DNA of 63,892 bases from Luteipulveratus halotolerans (GCF_001247745.1 NZ_LAIR01000001.1:1-63892), one strand, 5' to 3'; counted from the first letter of the stretch, positions 16,680-23,773 are shown. Translations and numbers: made by a program. Notes: generated by a model from the sequence alone, not told the origin.

Positions 16680-16761
16680 CGTGTCCTCCTGTGGTGTGGT
16701 TGATAGTTAGAGTCTACTTGTTTTATTGCCTAGTGGGTAGTGCCTACTTGTTTTGTCTCAC
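16680..16761 (-). promoter_or_regulatory. Repeated promoter cassette C
   Basis: Boxes CTACTTG at 16714-16720 and 16744-16750 (30 bp apart), TAACTATC element and AGGAGGACAC ribosome site. Directly continued upstream by hairpin block C. Confidence 0.7.
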
Positions 16762-17039
16762 ATGGTGAGCACCCAGAAAACCGCAGCATTCCGCGCGAAA
16801 CCGGGCCACCCCCACCCCTCCAAGGCCGCCTGTCCCCCGAGCTCTACGCCACCACCGGCGGGCTCGACCAGCTGAGACCGGCCACGGGCGCCGACGCCGT
16901 GGTGCTGGGCTCGGGTGGCTCGCCCGACGCGGCAGCGGCGGGCGAGCCGCACGCGCACAGCACCACACCACACAGACAGCCCGCCAGGGCTGGCCGCCAC
17001 CACCGGCCGCAGGCCGGCGGCCCGACCCCACCCGAGGCC
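16762..17039. repeat. Hairpin-rich repeat block C
   Basis: About 278 bp, near-identical to blocks A and E. H1 at 16917-16948 is unchanged. H3 here is CCGGCC-GCA-GGCCGG, so the stem is kept while the loop and one pair differ from block A. It lies between the DUF6573-like gene and cassette C. Confidence 0.8.
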
Positions 17040-17055
17040 GAGCCGCCGGTGACGC

Positions 17056-17493
17056 TCAGTCCTCGTCGGGGAGCATGATGACGAAGGTCATCGCGCCGCT
17101 GTCGTCGGCACCGACGACCAGGTGCAGGGTGCGGTCCTCGGCCTCTTCGGCGGGGCGGTCGCCAGGGACGCGGGCGACGGTGAAGGCGAACCGCTCCCCC
17201 ACTCGGACGCTGGCCTGCCGACTCGCGGCGGAGCGTGCGGCCATCCCGGCGAGCATGAGCACGTCCCACAGCCGCGCGCGCTGGTGCTGGTAGGCGCGCG
17301 GGTTGGCCTTCTCCTGGGTCGGCCCCCACTCGATCGCGTCGGTCCAGGCGGCGTCGGTGGCGTCCACCGGGACGGTGAACCCGGCGGCCTGGGCAGTGGT
17401 GCGGTCCAGGGCGTGCAGGGTGCGGTCGCGCAGGGCGTCGGCGCGCGAGTACGCGGCGATGACCTCGGCCGAGTCCCAGAAGTTGCTGCTCAT
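17056..17493 (-). CDS. DUF6573-like protein
   Basis: The 145-residue protein has the layout I associate with DUF6573: an N-terminal AEVIAAYSRADALRDR segment, FTVPVDATDAAWTDAIEW in the middle, HQRARLWDVLMLAGMAAR, and a C-terminal LHLVVGADDSGAMTFVIMLP strand pair. The family is frequent on actinobacterial plasmids, without known activity. It has its own cassette D, and hairpin block C follows its stop. The family name is from memory and should be checked. Frameshifted in the right copy. Confidence 0.65.
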   Translation of the reverse strand: MSSNFWDSAEVIAAYSRADALRDRTLHALDRTTAQAAGFTVPVDATDAAWTDAIEWGPTQEKANPRAYQHQRARLWDVLMLAGMAARSAASRQASVRVGERFAFTVARVPGDRPAEEAEDRTLHLVVGADDSGAMTFVIMLPDED

Positions 17494-17572
17494 GGTGTCC
17501 TCCTGTGGTGTGGTTGATAGTTAGAGTCTACTTGTTTTCTGGTCTAGTGGGTAGTGCCTACTTGTTTTGTCT
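17494..17572 (-). promoter_or_regulatory. Repeated promoter cassette D
   Basis: Boxes CTACTTG at 17528-17534 and 17558-17564, 30 bp apart, with the common TAACTATC and AGGAGG elements and -35-like TAGACC. It has no long hairpin block upstream; a 14-bp terminator-like hairpin (17594-17626) follows instead. Confidence 0.7.
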
Positions 17573-17593
17573 CACCCTGTGGGCGATCGCTGC

Positions 17594-17626
17594 GGGGAGT
17601 GAGCCGCGCGGGGCGGCTCACTCCCC
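17594..17626. terminator. 14-bp hairpin after the ParB-domain gene
   Basis: Arms GGGGAGTGAGCCGC (17594-17607) and GCGGCTCACTCCCC (17613-17626), five-base loop, eight bases past the stop of 17635-18978 on the minus strand. Confidence 0.7.
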
Positions 17627-17634
17627 TGGTGCTG

Positions 17635-18978
17635 CTACTTGGTGATGCTGCGCTCGGCCTCGGTGGCCTGGTGGCCTGCCTTGATGAGGGCTCGCATCAT
17701 GTGCCCGTCGATGCTGTCGGGGTACTTGTGAGTGGTGAGGCTGGTTCCGGCCTCCCATTGCATGAGGGCGACGACGGCGGCCAGCGTCTGGCGGCGCTTG
17801 GCGGTGGTGCGGGGGCTCTTGATCTGCCGCAGGATCTGCGCGGCGTCGGCGTGGAACAGCGGCGCGATCTGGACCAGGTTGGGCCGGTTCCCCTGCGCGA
17901 GCCAGGCCGCGACGATGTTCTCGTGCCCGGTGGGCGGCGTCTTCGCGTCGAGCAGGCCAGCGATGAAGGCGCGGCGGGCCTGCTCGGCCTCGCCCCACTC
18001 GTTGCGGGCCTGAGTCGCGGCGCGGCGCTGCTCCTTGGCCTGCTCGGCGTCCAGGATGCTGCCCTGGGCGTCGGTGGTGCGCTTCATGTAGCCGTTCTGG
18101 GAGGGCTTGCTGACCAGGGCCTCCACGCGGACGTACTTCTCGGTCACGTTGTTGCCGTCCTTGTCCTTGCCGCGTCGGCGGTCGATGCTCAGCGCCAGCT
18201 CGACCCCGGGCATCTGCGCCAGCACCTCCGGGTCCTGCGGCAGCGGCTTGCCCTCGCGCGTGGTGACCTCCTTCGGGGTCAGGCGCCGGTCGTCGTAGTC
18301 CTTCCTGGTCAGCCGTGCGCCCTTGTCCTGCCAGTACTCGCGCGCCTGGCTCATCAGAGCCTCGTCCTCCTTGGCGCTGTGCCAGGAGTCGATACGACGC
18401 TTGAGCCCGTCACCACTCGACCGGAAGGCGGTCAGGAACTCCATCGCCTCCGGGTCGTCCTCGTACGGCGCAAGCAGCGCCAGGTCCGTCAGCGAGAGGC
18501 CTTCGCGCTGAGTGACCTTCTCCCCCGTCACTCCGGCCTTGTGGGCCTTCCTGACCGCCTCGACCTCGGCCTTGTCCAGCCCGGTGCGGCGGGCCACATC
18601 GGCAGCCTTGACGCCCATCAGCGTCAACTGCTTGACCGCCTCGAACCGGTCGCCCCGACTCATCTGCACGCGCGTCTCGTTGGCGACCCACTGCCGCATG
18701 ACCCGCTCTGCGTCGTCGGGGCTGTCCCCGACGACGGCGGGCATCTGCTGCGTACCGGCCTCGAGAGCCGCCAGCGTGCGCATCTGGCCGTCCAGGACGA
18801 CGACCTGCCCCGCGTCGTCGCGGTAGGCCAGCACCGGGACGATCACGCCGTTCTCGCGCACTGAGGCCACGAACTCAGCGCCCAGCGTCGCCTTGGCGTC
18901 GCTGCGGATGTTGTCTCCGATCACCACGTCCTGCGGGTTCACCATCTCGATGGTGGGAAGTGCCTGCTTGGTGCCCAT
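17635..18978 (-). CDS. ParB/Srx-domain protein
   Basis: ATG at 18978 behind GAGAGGAA. The 447-residue protein opens with a ParB/sulfiredoxin-like domain: VVIGDNIRSDA, SVRENGVIVPVLAYRDDAGQ and VVLDGQMRTLAALEAG, then a WVANETRVQMSRGDRFEAV helix region and an HTH-like MGVKAADVARRTGLDKAEVE. The C-terminal half is long, charged and helical. Such proteins bind DNA, and many use CTP. It is not next to parA, so it is more likely a leading-region or nucleoid-type protein than the partition partner. Driven by cassette E. The right copy is cut by the window end. Confidence 0.8.
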   Translation of the reverse strand: MGTKQALPTIEMVNPQDVVIGDNIRSDAKATLGAEFVASVRENGVIVPVLAYRDDAGQVVVLDGQMRTLAALEAGTQQMPAVVGDSPDDAERVMRQWVANETRVQMSRGDRFEAVKQLTLMGVKAADVARRTGLDKAEVEAVRKAHKAGVTGEKVTQREGLSLTDLALLAPYEDDPEAMEFLTAFRSSGDGLKRRIDSWHSAKEDEALMSQAREYWQDKGARLTRKDYDDRRLTPKEVTTREGKPLPQDPEVLAQMPGVELALSIDRRRGKDKDGNNVTEKYVRVEALVSKPSQNGYMKRTTDAQGSILDAEQAKEQRRAATQARNEWGEAEQARRAFIAGLLDAKTPPTGHENIVAAWLAQGNRPNLVQIAPLFHADAAQILRQIKSPRTTAKRRQTLAAVVALMQWEAGTSLTTHKYPDSIDGHMMRALIKAGHQATEAERSITK

Positions 18979-19064
18979 GTGGGTTCCTCTCCTGTGGTGT
19001 GGTTGATAGTTAGAGTCTACTTGTTTTCTGGTCCAGTGGGTAGTGCCTACTTGTTTTGTCTCAC
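18979..19064 (-). promoter_or_regulatory. Repeated promoter cassette E (ParB-domain gene)
   Basis: Boxes CTACTTG at 19017-19023 and 19047-19053, 30 bp apart, and TAACTATC. The ribosome site here is GAGAGGAA and not AGGAGGACAC, so the shared part ends at the CCACACCACAGGAG stretch. Continued upstream by hairpin block E. Confidence 0.7.
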
Positions 19065-19325
19065 ATGGTGAGCACCCAGAAAACCGCAGCATTCCGCGCG
19101 AAACCGGGCCACCCCCACCCCTCCAAGGCCGCCTGTCCCCCGAGCTCTACGCCACCACCGGCGGGCTCGACCAGCTGAGACCGGCCACGGGCGCCGACGC
19201 CGTGGTGCTGGGCTCGGGTGGCTCGCCCGACGCGGCAGCGGCGGGCGAGCCGCACGCGCACAGCACCACACCACACAGACAGCCCGCCAGGGCTGGCCGC
19301 CACCACCGGCCGCAGGCCGGCGGCC
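19065..19325. repeat. Hairpin-rich repeat block E
   Basis: About 261 bp, near-identical to block C; H1 at 19220-19251. It ends inside CCGGCCGCAGGCCGG and runs straight into the terminator-like inverted repeat 19322-19373. Confidence 0.8.
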
Positions 19326-19373
19326 ACCGCGCGGCAATGAGGGTCTGCCTCCTTGTTTTGCTGCGCGGTGGCC
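19322..19373. terminator. 11-bp inverted repeat after 19380-19607
   Basis: GGCCACCGCGC (19322-19332) pairs with GCGCGGTGGCC (19363-19373). The 30-base loop contains a CCTCCTTGTTTT variant of the box, so it may be terminator, operator or both. Confidence 0.5.
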
Positions 19374-19379
19374 GTTCGG

Positions 19380-19607
19380 TCAGATGTCGTCGGCCAGGTG
19401 CATGGGGTCGCGGTCGTTGCCGTCGATGCGCTTCAGGTCGCGCTCGGGGAACCACCATGACTCGCAGGTCACCGCGTCGCTCGCCGCTGCTGGCGTGTGC
19501 ATCACGGGGTTGACGTGCTCGGCGAGCAGGTCGCGGACGAACATCGCCGCCCGCTCGCGCGTGGGGGCCGGGACGTCGAAGACGACGGTGATGGTCTGTT
19601 CGGGCAT
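19380..19607 (-). CDS. Small hypothetical protein (75 aa)
   Basis: ATG at 19607 with AGGAGAA upstream. It begins MPEQTITVVFDVPAPTRERA, then VRDLLAEHVNP and a tryptophan-rich CESWWFPERDLKRI segment. It looks like a compact alpha/beta domain; no family is recognised. Third gene of the small-gene run from 20156 to 19380. Confidence 0.6.
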   Translation of the reverse strand: MPEQTITVVFDVPAPTRERAAMFVRDLLAEHVNPVMHTPAAASDAVTCESWWFPERDLKRIDGNDRDPMHLADDI

Positions 19608-19642
19608 GGGTTCTCCTGGTGAGTAGGTAGTGGCTACTTGTT
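19608..19642 (-). promoter_or_regulatory. Leader with a single CTACTTG box
   Basis: Plus-strand GGCTACTTGTTT (box 19634-19640) between two minus-strand genes, followed by the AGGAGAA ribosome site. Same layout as 16370-16406. Confidence 0.5.
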
Positions 19643-19906
19643 TCATTCGCCGCACATGGCGCGGCGGAGTTCGTCCAGGTCCTTGATGATCCGCGGGGCA
19701 GGCGTCTGCTCGTCGGGCTCGGATCGGATCGAGGTCGGGCGGACGTGGCGCAGCACGAGGCGGCGCCCGGCGCTGTCGCGGGTGTGCACACGCAGGCCTC
19801 CGGGGGTGGCGCACTGCGGGCCGCGCCAGCCTCCGCAGGTGCATGTCTCGACGGCGTCCACGGGGCCGTGGACCTGCTGGATGCTGCCGACGTAGTGCAG
19901 GGACAT
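19643..19906 (-). CDS. Small hypothetical protein with CxC motif (87 aa)
   Basis: ATG at 19906, 13 bases after the stop of the gene upstream. It has an ETCTCGGWRGPQCAT segment that may bind metal, and a basic VLRHVRPTSIRSE middle. No family is recognised. Part of the small-gene run served by cassette F. Confidence 0.55.
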   Translation of the reverse strand: MSLHYVGSIQQVHGPVDAVETCTCGGWRGPQCATPGGLRVHTRDSAGRRLVLRHVRPTSIRSEPDEQTPAPRIIKDLDELRRAMCGE

Positions 19907-19919
19907 GCGCTCTCCTTGG

Positions 19920-20156
19920 TCAGAAGCGGGCGAAGTAGGCGGCTTCGGCGGCCTCGACGCAGGCCGCGTGCGGGCGCTCGAGGTGCTTGGGACCGTGCTG
20001 GTGCGGCTGGCAGATGGGGCACCACGCCGGGGTGTGGCTGTCCTGCTCGTGGTTGCGCTCGGCGGCGGCCGCGTCCTCGAGGGAGTCAGCTTCCACGCTC
20101 CACCTGCAGCGGTCGCACTCGGTGACGATGCCGCGAGCCTTGTCGAAGCGGGCCAT
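19920..20156 (-). CDS. Small zinc-ribbon-like protein (78 aa)
   Basis: Two cysteine pairs, CDRC at residues 14-17 and WCPICQPH in the second half, with histidines nearby, suggest a zinc ribbon. Between them is a helical EADSLEDAAAAERNH stretch. First gene behind cassette F. Function unknown; small zinc proteins on plasmids are often nucleic-acid binding. Confidence 0.65.
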   Translation of the reverse strand: MARFDKARGIVTECDRCRWSVEADSLEDAAAAERNHEQDSHTPAWCPICQPHQHGPKHLERPHAACVEAAEAAYFARF

Positions 20157-20237
20157 GGTGTCCTCCTGCGGTGTGGTTGATAGTTAGAGTCTACTTGTTT
20201 TCTGGCTTAGTGGGTAGTGCATACTTGTTTTGTCTCA
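20157..20237 (-). promoter_or_regulatory. Repeated promoter cassette F
   Basis: Box CTACTTG at 20191-20197 and variant ATACTTG at 20221-20227, 30 bp apart; TAACTATC and AGGAGGACAC as in the other cassettes; -35 position TAAGCC. Confidence 0.7.
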
Positions 20238-20320
20238 CATGGTGAGCACCCAGAAAACCGCAGCATTCCGCGCGAAACCGGGCCACCCCCCACCCCTCCT
20301 AGGCGGCCTGTCCCCGAGCT
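20238..20320. repeat. Truncated hairpin-repeat block F
   Basis: Only the first 83 bases of the block are present, with small changes (an extra C and CCTAGGCGG for CCAAGGCCG). The H1-H3 hairpins are missing. It marks the end of the repeat family, next to the partition operon. Confidence 0.7.
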
Positions 20321-20557
20321 CTGCGCGACGTTTAGAGTAATGAGGGCTTGCCTACTTGCTTAATTGTGTAGGGTCTGCTGTAGTTGTGGAAGGGCCGGAA
20401 CGTAGTTGGCCTCCTACGCCGGTGGGGCGTAGGAGGCCGGTGACCGGTCATCCGGGTAACCACACCACAGGATTTCGGTCAGGTGCCTGAGCCTAGCCGA
20501 TCTGAGTAGTACCTGACTGTTTCCCGCTGTTGGGCGGGTTGAGCGAAGGAGAAGGCA
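20321..20557 (+). promoter_or_regulatory. parA upstream region with box and hairpin
   Basis: No gene. It holds one CTACTTG box (20352-20358), a perfect 13-bp hairpin GGCCTCCTACGCC/GGCGTAGGAGGCC (20408-20438) and a GTCAGGT/ACCTGAC pair further on. This is the expected place for the parA promoter and a centromere-like site. GAAGGAGAAGG just before the GTG at 20558 is the ribosome site. Confidence 0.55.
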
Positions 20558-21328
20558 GTGGGCAACGTTTATGCGTTGGCGCAGCAGAAGGGCGGGGTCG
20601 GTAAGACCACGACCACGGAGAACCTGGCCCGCGCTGCGGTGCGGCTGGGGATGAGCGTGCTGTGCGTCGATCTGGACCCGCAGAGCAATCTGACGACGCG
20701 GATGGCGGCGGAGCTGCACGACCCGGACTCGATCAGCGTGGCGGACGCGCTGAGTGAGCACGTGTCGGACGTGTCGCTGGAGGACGTGATCGTTCCGGGG
20801 CTGTGGGGTGTCGATCTGGCGCCGGCCTCGGAGACGCCGCTGAACAGTGTCCGTAACGAGCTGGTCGTGGCTGGCGTGGGTCGGGAGAGCCGGCTGCGCG
20901 CGCAGCTGGAGCCGCTGCGGGAGAAGTACGACGTGATCCTGCTGGACTGCCCGCCGGACCTGAGCCTGCTGACGCTGAACGCGCTGGCGGCTGCTGACCA
21001 GGTGCTCCCGGTGACGACGGCTCACATGCTGAGTCTGAACGGGCTGAACAGCCTGCTGGGCACGATCGAGCAGGTACGCCAGCACTACAACCCCCGGCTG
21101 CGCATGGACGGGGTGGTCCTGAACATGCGCGCTGCTGGTGTGGGGGAGGCCGAGCGAGAGCAGGAGGTGCGCGAGCTCGGGGTGCCGGTGTTTGACCCGG
21201 TGATCCCGCGGCGCGTTGCGATCGCGGACGCAGCCGATGCCGGGATCGCACTGGATGACTGGCCGGGCGCGTACGTGCTGGCTGACCTGTACCTGCAGCT
21301 GTTGAAGAACGTCCTGAAGGAGAACTGA
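20558..21328 (+). CDS. parA: ParA-type partition ATPase
   Basis: GTG start at 20558. The 256-residue protein has the deviant Walker A KGGVGKTT at residues 11-18, the DLDPQSN Walker A' segment and LLDCPPDLS as Walker B, the standard ParA/MinD order. At this length, without an N-terminal HTH, it is of the small type Ib class, in which the partner protein represses the operon. ParA forms ATP-dependent gradients on the nucleoid that move plasmids apart. One base separates its stop from the partner gene. Confidence 0.92.
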   Translation: MGNVYALAQQKGGVGKTTTTENLARAAVRLGMSVLCVDLDPQSNLTTRMAAELHDPDSISVADALSEHVSDVSLEDVIVPGLWGVDLAPASETPLNSVRNELVVAGVGRESRLRAQLEPLREKYDVILLDCPPDLSLLTLNALAAADQVLPVTTAHMLSLNGLNSLLGTIEQVRQHYNPRLRMDGVVLNMRAAGVGEAEREQEVRELGVPVFDPVIPRRVAIADAADAGIALDDWPGAYVLADLYLQLLKNVLKEN

Positions 21329-21329
21329 G

Positions 21330-21974
21330 ATGGGCAGCAAGCGACCCGCAGCGCGTAAGAGCGCTCTGGCCGGCGGCCACTACGCCGACCCGGCGAATCT
21401 CGCCAAGGTCAGTGCACCGCCGTCGACTGAGCCTGCACCGGTGGCGCCGGCTGAGCCTGGGCGCACGGTGGAGGAGCCGAAGCAGGCGAAGCCTGTGGAG
21501 AAGAAGGCGGCGGCTCCGTCGCCGCGGTCGGCCCCGGCTGGCACGGAGAACATCGCGATCTGGTTCCGTCCGGCCACGCTGAAGCGTGCGCAGGCGGCCT
21601 ACCAGGTCGATGAGAAGGCGTCGCCCGAGCAGACACCGGACAGCTTCCGTCAGTGGCTCAGCGACGCTGCTCGAGAGCTGGCGGACATGTCGAGCGAGCG
21701 GCGTATCGCCGCGGTGCGTGACGCGGACGCGGAGCAGCCCGGGCGTGGGTCCTCGCGAATGTTCCACATCGACTCCGCGACGCTGGAGGCGATCGAGCAG
21801 GCGCGGGCCGACGACGAGCGTCAGCTGACGATCAAGCGCTCTCGAGGGGAGTTCATCGTCCTCGCGGCGCGGGTGGCGACCGCACGGGCGCGTCAGCGGT
21901 ACGTGGAGCGCACGGGTGCGCAGGACCTGCCCGAGCCTGAGCCGCTGCGGTTGGGCCGCCCGCCGAAGAAGTAG
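21330..21974 (+). CDS. Putative ParB-like partner with two RHH-like halves
   Basis: The 214-residue protein lies where the centromere-binding partner of ParA is expected. After a disordered, basic N-terminus (residues 1-70) it shows two similar units: ENIAIWFRPATLKRAQAAY with SFRQWLSDAARELADM, and RMFHIDSATLEAIEQARA with RGEFIVLAARVATARAR. Each has a short strand followed by two helices, as in ribbon-helix-helix domains, so one chain could act as its own RHH dimer. It lacks a classic ParB CTPase domain. It is a good candidate to bind the CTACTTG boxes. Confidence 0.7.
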   Translation: MGSKRPAARKSALAGGHYADPANLAKVSAPPSTEPAPVAPAEPGRTVEEPKQAKPVEKKAAAPSPRSAPAGTENIAIWFRPATLKRAQAAYQVDEKASPEQTPDSFRQWLSDAARELADMSSERRIAAVRDADAEQPGRGSSRMFHIDSATLEAIEQARADDERQLTIKRSRGEFIVLAARVATARARQRYVERTGAQDLPEPEPLRLGRPPKK

Positions 21975-22035
21975 CCGCTGCCTACATGTTTTGAATAGCA
22001 GGGTCTACTTATCTAATTGAGGAGGGGCTACCGGT
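21975..22035 (+). promoter_or_regulatory. Degenerate box pair before 22036
   Basis: GCCTACATGTTTT and, about 26 bases on, GTCTACTTATC are diverged copies of the box pair of the cassettes, in the same plus-strand orientation although the gene here is plus-strand. GGAGGGG before the ATG is the ribosome site. Confidence 0.5.
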
Positions 22036-22245
22036 ATGAGTGTTCAGGGAGTGCCGCGGTACTTCGCGGCGGGCGCGGACGGGATGACGCATGCGGTGCT
22101 GTCGATCGACGGTGTCGCGGAGGCGATGTGCGCGACTCCACTGGCGTCGGGTGGGGTGACGTCGGGGGAGACGATGCACCCGGACTGCATGTTGATCGAG
22201 CTAGCGCGGTTGGCTCATGAGCAGGATGAGCGCGCCCGGTCATGA
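22036..22245 (+). CDS. Small hypothetical protein (69 aa)
   Basis: ATG at 22036 behind GAGGAGGGG. The sequence MSVQGVPRYFAAGADGMTHA continues to a short helix LIELARLAHEQDERARS. No family recognised. It overlaps the next start by four bases (ATGA), so the partition operon continues. Confidence 0.6.
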   Translation: MSVQGVPRYFAAGADGMTHAVLSIDGVAEAMCATPLASGGVTSGETMHPDCMLIELARLAHEQDERARS

Positions 22246-22673
22246 GCTGGGAGTGGTTGGGGGAGTGGGCTCGCTCGCCCGGTTTCGGTGGTGTGGCCGC
22301 GGTCGCTGCCGCGGTGATCGCCTACCGGGCGGCCAGCAAGAACGCGAAGTCCCAGGCAGATCAGGCGGTGGAGGACCGCTGGTGGGATCAGGCGAAGTGG
22401 GCTGTGGAGCAGCTGGCCGTCGATCGGCAGATGGCGTTGAGCGCGCTGCAGCACCTGGCGGAGTCCGCTCCGACTGTGGCCGCCGGCGACTTCCTGCAGG
22501 CGGTGGCGCTGCCGATCATCGACGCACCAGGCGAGGACGACGAGGCTGACTCCCTCGAGGGTGATCGGGTGTTCTCCGTGCACGGGTCGTCGGTCGTGGA
22601 CGACCGACGACCACAAGAGGCAGACTTGGAGTCCAAGGTGGATGAGGAGGACGACGATGACGACCACAAGTAG
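22242..22673 (+). CDS. Membrane-anchored protein with acidic tail (143 aa)
   Basis: One hydrophobic segment at about residues 15-31 (FGGVAAVAAAVIAYRAA), then a basic helical stretch and a very acidic C-terminus (VDEEDDDDDHK). It resembles small phage or plasmid membrane-anchor proteins in layout but no family is recognised. Translationally coupled to 22036-22245. Confidence 0.6.
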   Translation: MSWEWLGEWARSPGFGGVAAVAAAVIAYRAASKNAKSQADQAVEDRWWDQAKWAVEQLAVDRQMALSALQHLAESAPTVAAGDFLQAVALPIIDAPGEDDEADSLEGDRVFSVHGSSVVDDRRPQEADLESKVDEEDDDDDHK

Positions 22674-22818
22674 GGGTTCTCGGGTCACGTCCCAGCGCAA
22701 TGCCACCGGTGTGACACGAGCGGATCGTGTCGCAGCGGCAAAGGTGTACGTCGCTGCGAGCAAGAAGACCGGGCAGAAGGTGCCCGCCCGGATCGAACGT
22801 CTGGCGACAGAGAAGTAG
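22657..22818 (+). CDS. Small basic protein (53 aa)
   Basis: ATG at 22657 inside the end of the previous gene, behind GAGGAGG, overlapping it by 17 bases. The product is basic and helical (ADRVAAAKVYVAASKKTGQK). It ends 24 bases before a strong terminator hairpin, which makes it the last gene of the partition operon. A DNA-binding role is possible from charge alone. Confidence 0.55.
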   Translation: MTTTSRGSRVTSQRNATGVTRADRVAAAKVYVAASKKTGQKVPARIERLATEK

Positions 22819-22842
22819 CGCGCACCTGACGCAGGCTTGGAT

Positions 22843-22871
22843 GGGCCGCACCCCGTGTCGGGGTGCGGCCC
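22843..22871. terminator. Terminator of the partition operon
   Basis: Perfect 12-bp arms GGGCCGCACCCC (22843-22854) and GGGGTGCGGCCC (22860-22871) around GTGTC, followed by TTCG. It lies between converging genes and could serve both strands. Confidence 0.75.
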
Positions 22872-22886
22872 TTCGCGTGCTCCGGC

Positions 22887-23099
22887 TCAGGCGCTGTGCC
22901 GGGTGTCGGCCTCGCGGCGCTCGGCCGCGGCGAGCTCGCGGGTGGTGGCGGCGCGCTGTTCGAGCGCGCGGGTGATCGACTGGCAGATGCTGGCCTGCTT
23001 GTCGTACAGGTCGGCCAGCTCCTGCTCGGCCGCCTGGTGGCGGGCCCGGGCCTTGTCGGTGTGGTGCTCGGCGGCCTCGATCGCGGTGCTGTAGCGCAT
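22887..23099 (-). CDS. Small coiled-coil protein (70 aa)
   Basis: ATG at 23099 behind GAGGAG; the longer frame to 23144 has no ribosome site. The product is one charged helix with heptad-like spacing (AEHHTDKARARHQAAEQELA and on to AAAERREADT). Function unknown. Confidence 0.55.
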   Translation of the reverse strand: MRYSTAIEAAEHHTDKARARHQAAEQELADLYDKQASICQSITRALEQRAATTRELAAAERREADTRHSA

Positions 23100-23773
23100 G
23101 GCGTGCTCCTCGTGGTTGCGCCCGTGGGTCGGGCGGGTGAGCACGGTGGGACCGGGCGAGGGTGGGCCGTCCAGGGTCGCCGCAGGCGATCGCGTCAGCG
23201 ACGGAGCGCAGCGACGCCCTTGACGGGTCGGGCCCCCGATCGGTCACGCTGGGCGACCCGTACGACCCTTCCAAGGTGACCGGGCGGGTCTGCGAACCAA
23301 ATAACCCACACAACGTACGCCGGGCTCGAGCAACTGCACCGGCGCGGCCGCCGACGCCCTGACGTGTGGTCGACGGCGCCAGCCGGTGGCCGGGCAGTAG
23401 GACCCGTGAACGCGCGAAGGCCCCGCTACCAGGGGGAAGCAGCAGGGCCAGGCGCCGGCCGGTGGGCTGGGAGGGCTGCACCGGCCGTCAGGGCGGCGCG
23501 TCGATCGCGCTTGGGGTGGGAAGGGCCGACGCGCCACCGACAGCGTAAACGCGGCCTGCGGCTCGGCCAGGAGCTCCAGAGCCCCCGGCTCCAGCGGTAC
23601 CGGCGTCCGGGGGAGCGTGGCGGCCACCAGCACACCCACCGAGCGCAGCGCCCGGACGTGAACCGCGCACCGTCGCCACGGGGATGTCCCGTACCAGTGG
23701 GTAGGCCGATCAGTTCCGGCATCAGCCGAGGTCCCAGCTGCTTGCGATTTGTCCGGGAGCTGTGGCCATCAAT
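23100..23773. other. Stretch without a confident gene
   Basis: About 670 bases where no frame has a good start, ribosome site and protein-like composition together. A minus-strand frame 23639-23244 (GTG start) is the best candidate but looks low-complexity. A short AT-richer patch, CAAATAACCCACACAACG, lies near 23300. The stretch may hold part of the replication origin; I see no iterons. Confidence 0.4.

Larger units (their letters stand above)
1..18598. repeat. Left copy of 18.6-kb terminal direct repeat
   Basis: This stretch recurs at 45303-63892 in the same orientation. Reading the two side by side I see only indels of one or two bases, at about 478, 1004-1012, 3885, 4129, 4261, 14118, 14801, 15707, 15795, 15830, 16300, 16575, 17265 and 17503. 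I found no clear isolated substitution. The simplest reading is a circular molecule of about 45,302 bp assembled past its own start. A true tandem duplication or plasmid dimer is possible but would not explain why the indels sit at the two contig ends. Confidence 0.97.

Noticed and set aside
16740..17078. A 112-residue plus-strand frame over hairpin block C, repeated in block E
   Set aside because: Block A has indels relative to C and E that break the frame, the start lies inside the opposite-strand promoter, and there is no ribosome site. The similarity is due to the DNA repeat.
17635..17641. A further CTACTTG box at the stop of the ParB-domain gene
   Set aside because: It lies in the last codons and stop, without the GTTTT extension or a partner box 30 bp away. 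Probably chance.
1..18598. True tandem duplication or plasmid dimer with diverging copies
   Set aside because: Only indels separate the copies and they cluster at the contig ends; a biological duplication should show substitutions spread along its length. Not excluded without reads.
13764..20320. A CRISPR-like pattern of repeats
   Set aside because: The repeats are 80-360 bp long, 0.8-1.8 kb apart, and each sits before a gene. They are promoter modules, not an array.
23244..23639. A 131-residue minus-strand frame in the gene-free gap
   Set aside because: It begins at a GTG without a clear ribosome site and is rich in P, R and A without a motif. Too weak to call.
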